From: Ferrovibrio xuzhouensis
GTDB taxonomy: Bacteria; Pseudomonadota; Alphaproteobacteria; Ferrovibrionales; Ferrovibrionaceae
Length of the DNA: 64,000 nucleotides
Assembly (NCBI RefSeq): GCF_042648965.1
Contig: NZ_JBHRYJ010000005.1
Coordinates: 1-64,000 of the forward strand
Reading direction: 5' to 3'
Shown here: piece after piece, positions 58,888-64,000 of the stretch
Layout of the letters: every line of letters starts with the position of its first letter
How positions within the stretch are numbered: the stretch's first letter is position 1
Notes under the pieces: model-generated
What the model saw: the letters and a program-made list of their open reading frames with translations, nothing else
Databases searched by the model: none
What the model was told of the DNA's origin: nothing
Made by a program: the position numbers and the translations under genes

Positions 58888-60057
58888 TCAGCCGGCGGGC
58901 AGCGCCATCTCGGCCAGTCGCGCCCAGTAGCTGGCGCCGATCGGCAGGACATCGTCATTGAAGTCATACCGCGGATTATGGACCATGCAGCTGCCCTCGC
59001 CGGCGCCGTTGCCGACCCAGACGTAGGCGCCCGGCTTTTCGCGCAGCATCCAGGCGAAATCCTCGGCGCCCATGCTGGGGTTGAGGTTGCGCAGCACATT
59101 CTCGCTGCCCACCACCTGGGCAGCCGCGGCGGCGGCCAGCTCGCTCTCTTCCGCGGTGTTGATGGTCGGCGGATAGCGGCGCTGGTAATCGATCGTGGCG
59201 CTGGCGCCATGGGCGGCGGCGATGCCGGTGGCGATCTGCTTCAGCCGGCTCTCGATCATGTCCTGCACTTCGGGCAGGAAGGCGCGCGTGGTGCCGGCGA
59301 TCATCGCCTCTTCGGGGATCACGTTGGTGGTATGGCCGGCCTCGACATGGCAGCAGCTGACCACCGCGCTGTGCATCGGATCGGTGTTGCGGGCGACGAT
59401 CGACTGCAGCGCCAGGATGATCTCGGCGGCGATCACCACCGGGTCGACGCCGCGATGCGGATAGGCGCCATGGGCGCCGACGCCCTTCACCCGGATCCAG
59501 AACATGTCGGCCGAGGCCATCATCGGTCCGACGCGGACGCCGAACTTGCCGACATCGACGCCGGGCATGTTGTGCATGCCGAACACGGTCTCGCAGGGAA
59601 ACTTCTCGAACAGGCCTTCGTCGACCATCACCTTGCCGCCGGCGAGATTCTCTTCCGCCGGCTGGAAGATGAAATGCACGGTGCCGTCAAAATTCTTGGT
59701 CTTGGCCAGATACTGCGCGGCACCGAGCAGCATGATGGTATGGCCGTCATGGCCGCAGCCATGCATCTTGCCCTGGTGCGTCGACTTGTGCGCGAACTCG
59801 TTCATCTCGATGAGGTCGAGCGCATCCATGTCGGCGCGCAGGCCGATCGCCCGGTTGCCCTTGCCGGCCTTCAGCGTGCCGACCACGCCGGTCTTGGCCA
59901 GGCCCCGGTGCACCGGCATGCCAAACGACTCCAGCGCCTTGGCGACGAAATCGGCGGTGCGATGCTCTTCGAAGGCGGTTTCGGGGTGCATGTGGAGATC
60001 GCGGCGCCATTCGGTCAGTTGCGCCTTGTTGGCCACGATCTCGTCAATCAGCTTCAT
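58888..60057 (-). CDS. M20 family amidohydrolase (hippurate hydrolase-like)
   Basis: This 389-residue zinc amidohydrolase of the M20D group has RRDLHMHPETAFEE, the metal-binding MHGCGHDGHT, the catalytic Glu pair in QPAEENLAGG and a late SMGAEDFAWML. It removes acyl groups from N-acyl amino acids such as hippurate or N-acetylated compounds. ATG 60057 has GGAG ten bases upstream. It is the first gene of a three-gene minus-strand operon and divergent from the helicase gene. Confidence 0.9.
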   Translation of the reverse strand: MKLIDEIVANKAQLTEWRRDLHMHPETAFEEHRTADFVAKALESFGMPVHRGLAKTGVVGTLKAGKGNRAIGLRADMDALDLIEMNEFAHKSTHQGKMHGCGHDGHTIMLLGAAQYLAKTKNFDGTVHFIFQPAEENLAGGKVMVDEGLFEKFPCETVFGMHNMPGVDVGKFGVRVGPMMASADMFWIRVKGVGAHGAYPHRGVDPVVIAAEIILALQSIVARNTDPMHSAVVSCCHVEAGHTTNVIPEEAMIAGTTRAFLPEVQDMIESRLKQIATGIAAAHGASATIDYQRRYPPTINTAEESELAAAAAAQVVGSENVLRNLNPSMGAEDFAWMLREKPGAYVWVGNGAGEGSCMVHNPRYDFNDDVLPIGASYWARLAEMALPAG

Positions 60058-60226
60058 GGGATGAACACTCCGGTTACGGAAAAATCGCGAAAAGTGACGA
60101 TAACCGATTGATTTTGCTATTTCCAGCGGCTTCAACAGGCATTGACACCCCCTGACGCCTGTGGTCTTGTCCCGCCCTGCGGGCGCCGTGCATCTTGCGC
60201 TGGCTGTCCAGACAATGCGGAAATCC

Positions 60227-61837
<1,611 letters not shown>

Positions 61838-61920
61838 CGCCCTGCCCGGGCGGTCCGGCCGGTTGGACCGGGACGCGGACTTCGATTACAGTCCGCTCAG
61901 CACAGGATACGGAGCCGGCG

Positions 61921-62163
61921 ATGCAGACGATTTTCGTGATGGTGAAATGCGACCTCGGCCGCGCCTATGACGTTGCCGTCAAGGCCGTCGAGGAAATCGA
62001 GCAGGTTTCCGAAGTCCATTCGATTTCCGGCCAGTACGACCTGATGATGAAATGCTACCTGCCCGACGGCCAGGATATCGGGCATTTCGTGGTCAACAAG
62101 CTGCAGACCATCACCGGCGTGAAGGACACCTTCACGCTGATCACCTTCAAGGCCTTCAACTGA
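61921..62163 (+). CDS. Lrp/AsnC ligand-binding (RAM) domain protein
   Basis: This 80-residue protein is a stand-alone ligand-binding domain like the C-terminal half of Lrp/AsnC regulators: TIFVMVKCDLGRAYD, VSEVHSISGQYDLMMK and the end TFTLITFKAF. It has no DNA-binding helix-turn-helix. Such small proteins form multimers and may sense amino acids or modulate full-length Lrp proteins. The ATG has GGAG upstream. Confidence 0.87.
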   Translation: MQTIFVMVKCDLGRAYDVAVKAVEEIEQVSEVHSISGQYDLMMKCYLPDGQDIGHFVVNKLQTITGVKDTFTLITFKAFN

Positions 62164-62170
62164 GCTGAAA

Positions 62171-62196
62171 AACGCCCGGCGCCGCTTCAGCGGCGC
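62171..62196 (-). terminator. Probable terminator of the lipoprotein gene
   Basis: GCGCCGCT (62179-62186) pairs with AGCGGCGC (62189-62196). On the minus strand the hairpin is followed by CGGGCG and TTTTT. It overlaps the stop codon of the lipoprotein gene. Confidence 0.55.
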
Positions 62197-62684
62197 TGCA
62201 CCGGCGTGCGCGCAGCGCCTCCACCCGACAGGCCCGACGCCGACGACGACGGCGACACCGTCATGTCGACCTTGGAGCCGTACAGCGTGCTGCGGGTGAT
62301 CAGGATCGAGGCGACGCGGTCGCCATCGCCCGACAGGAAGGTGAGCTGGCTGGTCTCGGCGCGCACCACGGCGACCTCTTTCCAGCCATGGTTGGCCATC
62401 TCGCCGCGGACGAAATCGAACATCGCATCGGCCGAGGAATTGATGCTGTAGGACAGCCGGCCGATCCAGCGGTCGCCCTCGCCGAGGATAATCGTGCGGT
62501 CTGCATCCAGCGAATAGCCCTCCGGCAGCGCGACGCCGGAAATCTGCGGCGGCGGACCGCCCTGCACCTTGTTATCGGAAGAGGTCTTGCCGCCACCGCC
62601 CAGGCTCATCGACTGGCAGCCCGCCAGGACGAGCGCCGTCATCAGCATCATCATCGGCAATATGGAAAATCGCGCCAAGCTCAT
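62187..62684 (-). CDS. Putative lipoprotein
   Basis: This 165-residue protein has a signal peptide rich in Met and Leu ending in the lipobox VLAGC (Cys near residue 23), so it is probably anchored to the membrane by lipid. A Gly/Ser-rich linker follows, then a compact domain (about 55-145) with LPEGYSLDADRTIILGEGDRW. I do not recognise the domain. ATG 62684 gives the normal signal start; an earlier frame has no support. Confidence 0.72.
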   Translation of the reverse strand: MSLARFSILPMMMLMTALVLAGCQSMSLGGGGKTSSDNKVQGGPPPQISGVALPEGYSLDADRTIILGEGDRWIGRLSYSINSSADAMFDFVRGEMANHGWKEVAVVRAETSQLTFLSGDGDRVASILITRSTLYGSKVDMTVSPSSSASGLSGGGAARTPVQRR

Positions 62685-62820
62685 TGCGCCGTCTATATCC
62701 CCCGCGAATCGACAAAGCATTGTTTACCATACTTAACCCGCCTGCGTCGCCTTTCGATTCTCCGATACCCGCACAGGTTCCGGCGCACCGATGCGGCCTT
62801 GCCCGGCTCCAGGATTTATT

Positions 62821-62838
62821 TTATATTTAAAATATAAT
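62821..62838 (+). promoter_or_regulatory. AT-rich palindrome and -10 box before the SDR-MarR operon
   Basis: TTATATTT, one A, AAATATAA (62821-62837) is a perfect 17-bp palindrome, overlapping TATAAT at 62833-62838. It ends about 18 bases before the SDR start. MarR proteins favour such AT-rich palindromes, and a MarR gene follows in the operon, so this is a likely self-repression site. Confidence 0.55.
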
Positions 62839-62855
62839 TCAGGGAGCCTGGGCCG

Positions 62856-63704
62856 ATGGCCGCAAGCAAGCGCAAGGCAGCATCAACACCCGCCGCGGAA
62901 GATGGCGCCGCGGATGACAGCACCGCGCCGCTGGCCGGCCGGCATGCGCTGGTCACCGGCGCCAGCCGCGGCATCGGCTGGGCCGTGGCGCAACGCCTCG
63001 CTGCCGCCGGTGCCGCCGTCAGCCTGATCGGCCGCGACGCCGCCCTGCTGGAACGCCGTGCTGCCGAACTCGACGAGGCTTACGGCGTCAGCGCCGGGGC
63101 CTTCCCCGCCGATGTCACCGACGCGGCCGCCGTCGCGGCGATGCTGCAGCAAGCCGCCGCCCTGCTGGGGCCCGTCGACATCCTGGTCAACAATGCCGGC
63201 TTCGGCGCCAGCCAGCCTTTCGCCAAGATGACCGCCGGGCACTGGAACGACATGCTGGCGGTGAACCTGACCGGCGTGTTCACCGTCACCCGCGCCGCCA
63301 TCGGCGGCATGCTGGCGCGCAAGCGCGGCCGCGTCATCAACGTCGCCTCCACCGCCGGCCTGACCGGTTATGCCTATGTCGCCGCCTATTGCGCGGCGAA
63401 GCACGGCGTGGTCGGGCTGACCCGGGCGCTGGCCCGCGAATATGCGAAAAGCGGCATCACCGTGAATGCCGTCTGCCCCGGTTATGTCGATACCGACATG
63501 ACCGCCACCACCATCGACACCATCGTGAAGAAAACCGGCCGCAGTGCCGCCGAGGCCCGCGCCGAACTGGCGGCCGGCAATCCGCAGGGCCGGCTGGTCC
63601 GGCCCGAGGAAGTGGCCGATGCCGTCATCTGGCTGGCCGGCGACGCCGCCGCCGCCGTGACCGGTCAGTGCATCGCCGTCGCCGGCGGAGAGGTCATGTC
63701 ATGA
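62856..63704 (+). CDS. SDR family oxidoreductase (3-hydroxyacyl-CoA/acetoacetyl-CoA reductase-like)
   Basis: This 282-residue dehydrogenase has the cofactor motif TGASRGIGWA, NNAGFGAS, the catalytic Ser in NVASTAG and YCAAK. An Ala-rich N-terminal extension of about 25 residues precedes the domain. The ATG has AGGGAG ten bases upstream. Its stop overlaps the start of the MarR gene (ATGA). Such SDR-MarR pairs often begin operons for aromatic acid or fatty-acid-like CoA catabolism. Confidence 0.87.
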   Translation: MAASKRKAASTPAAEDGAADDSTAPLAGRHALVTGASRGIGWAVAQRLAAAGAAVSLIGRDAALLERRAAELDEAYGVSAGAFPADVTDAAAVAAMLQQAAALLGPVDILVNNAGFGASQPFAKMTAGHWNDMLAVNLTGVFTVTRAAIGGMLARKRGRVINVASTAGLTGYAYVAAYCAAKHGVVGLTRALAREYAKSGITVNAVCPGYVDTDMTATTIDTIVKKTGRSAAEARAELAAGNPQGRLVRPEEVADAVIWLAGDAAAAVTGQCIAVAGGEVMS

Positions 63705-64000
63705 GCGAACTGCGCCAGCCTGCCCCGCCCGCCAACGACCGCGAGACCGGCACCACCCGCGACGACAAGCTGGAACTGCGGCTGTGGCTGCGGCTGCTGA
63801 CCTGCTCGAACCTGATCGAGGGCCGCGTGCGTGGCGCCTTGCGCACACGCTTTGACACGACCTTGCCGCGCTTCGACCTGCTGGCCCAGCTCGACCGCAG
63901 CCCGGACGGCCTCAGCATGGGCGAACTCAGCGCCCGCATGATGGTCTCGAACGGCAACATCACCGGGCTGACCGACCGGCTGGTCGAGGAAGGCCTGGTC
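63701..64000 (+). CDS. MarR-family transcriptional regulator (partial, runs off the window)
   Basis: The first 100 residues are visible. They show a disordered start, then the MarR pattern ELRLWLRLLTCSNLIEG, RFDLLAQLDRSPDGLSMGEL and the recognition helix region MMVSNGNITGLTDRL. The end lies beyond position 64000. Its ATG overlaps the SDR stop by 4 bp, so the two are coupled. It probably regulates the operon through the upstream palindrome. Confidence 0.85.
   Translation, partial: MSELRQPAPPANDRETGTTRDDKLELRLWLRLLTCSNLIEGRVRGALRTRFDTTLPRFDLLAQLDRSPDGLSMGELSARMMVSNGNITGLTDRLVEEGLV

Noticed and set aside
57340..60111. Open frame of 923 codons on the plus strand
   Set aside because: It is antisense to three genes with catalytic motifs (histidine phosphatase, MBL hydrolase, M20 amidohydrolase).

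Overview
This window looks like chromosome from a high-GC free-living alphaproteobacterium, probably of the Rhodospirillales type. The evidence is the gene order tig - clpP - clpX - lon - hup beside tRNA-Val, a PAS_5-type protein, and many catabolic operons driven by ABC importers. No plasmid, phage or CRISPR machinery is visible. The taxonomic placement is inference. All functions were read from protein motifs and gene order; no database search was run.

Layout. (1) 1-11.9 kb is visibly less GC-rich and less uniform in codon use than the rest. It holds a thiol dioxygenase and a family III CoA-transferase, which resemble the 3-mercaptopropionate degradation pair; a decayed small-gene region; a GntR regulator; and a minus-strand operon. 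That operon runs solute-binding protein - RidA - PotA/B/C-type ABC importer - threonine-synthase-like PLP enzyme - enolase-superfamily enzyme - 2-hydroxyacid dehydrogenase. The block ends at the 3' end of tRNA-Val(UAC), which suggests an integrated island. (2) 12-23 kb is conserved core: hemolysin-III-type membrane protein, YeiH-type exporter plus LysR, PAS protein, HU, Lon (with a heat-shock-like promoter), ClpX, ClpP, trigger factor and tRNA-Leu(UAG). (3) 23-33.7 kb holds a glycosyltransferase, a small Xre regulator with a SulP anion transporter, a minus-strand operon SDR - P450 - amidase - NnrE/NnrD, an alcohol dehydrogenase, a FIST-domain protein and a DUF2147 protein. (4) 33.8-39.6 kb is a second Pot-type import operon ending in a GNAT protein and a racemase-family protein that lacks its second cysteine. 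It is followed by tRNA-His(GUG).

(5) 41.5-57.3 kb is the most unusual block: about 15 kb of same-strand genes that are tightly packed or overlapping through most of its length. In transcription order it has a MarR regulator, an FAD subunit and a fused FeS/molybdopterin subunit of a xanthine-dehydrogenase-type hydroxylase, a 6-hydroxynicotinate-reductase-like protein split by one in-frame amber codon, a UPF0280 protein, an 'amino acid synthesis' family protein, a branched-chain-type ABC importer with LivH and LivM fused into one polypeptide, and an HyuA/HyuB ATP-dependent lactamase pair. Together these look like uptake, ring hydroxylation, ring reduction and lactam opening of an N-heterocycle. 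A perfect palindrome in front of the hydroxylase genes is a likely MarR site.

(6) 57.4-64 kb carries a phosphohistidine-phosphatase-like protein, an MBL-fold hydrolase, an M20 amidohydrolase, a DEAD-box helicase with a repetitive tail, a stand-alone Lrp/AsnC ligand-binding domain protein, a lipoprotein, and an SDR-MarR operon cut by the window edge with an AT-rich palindrome in front of it.
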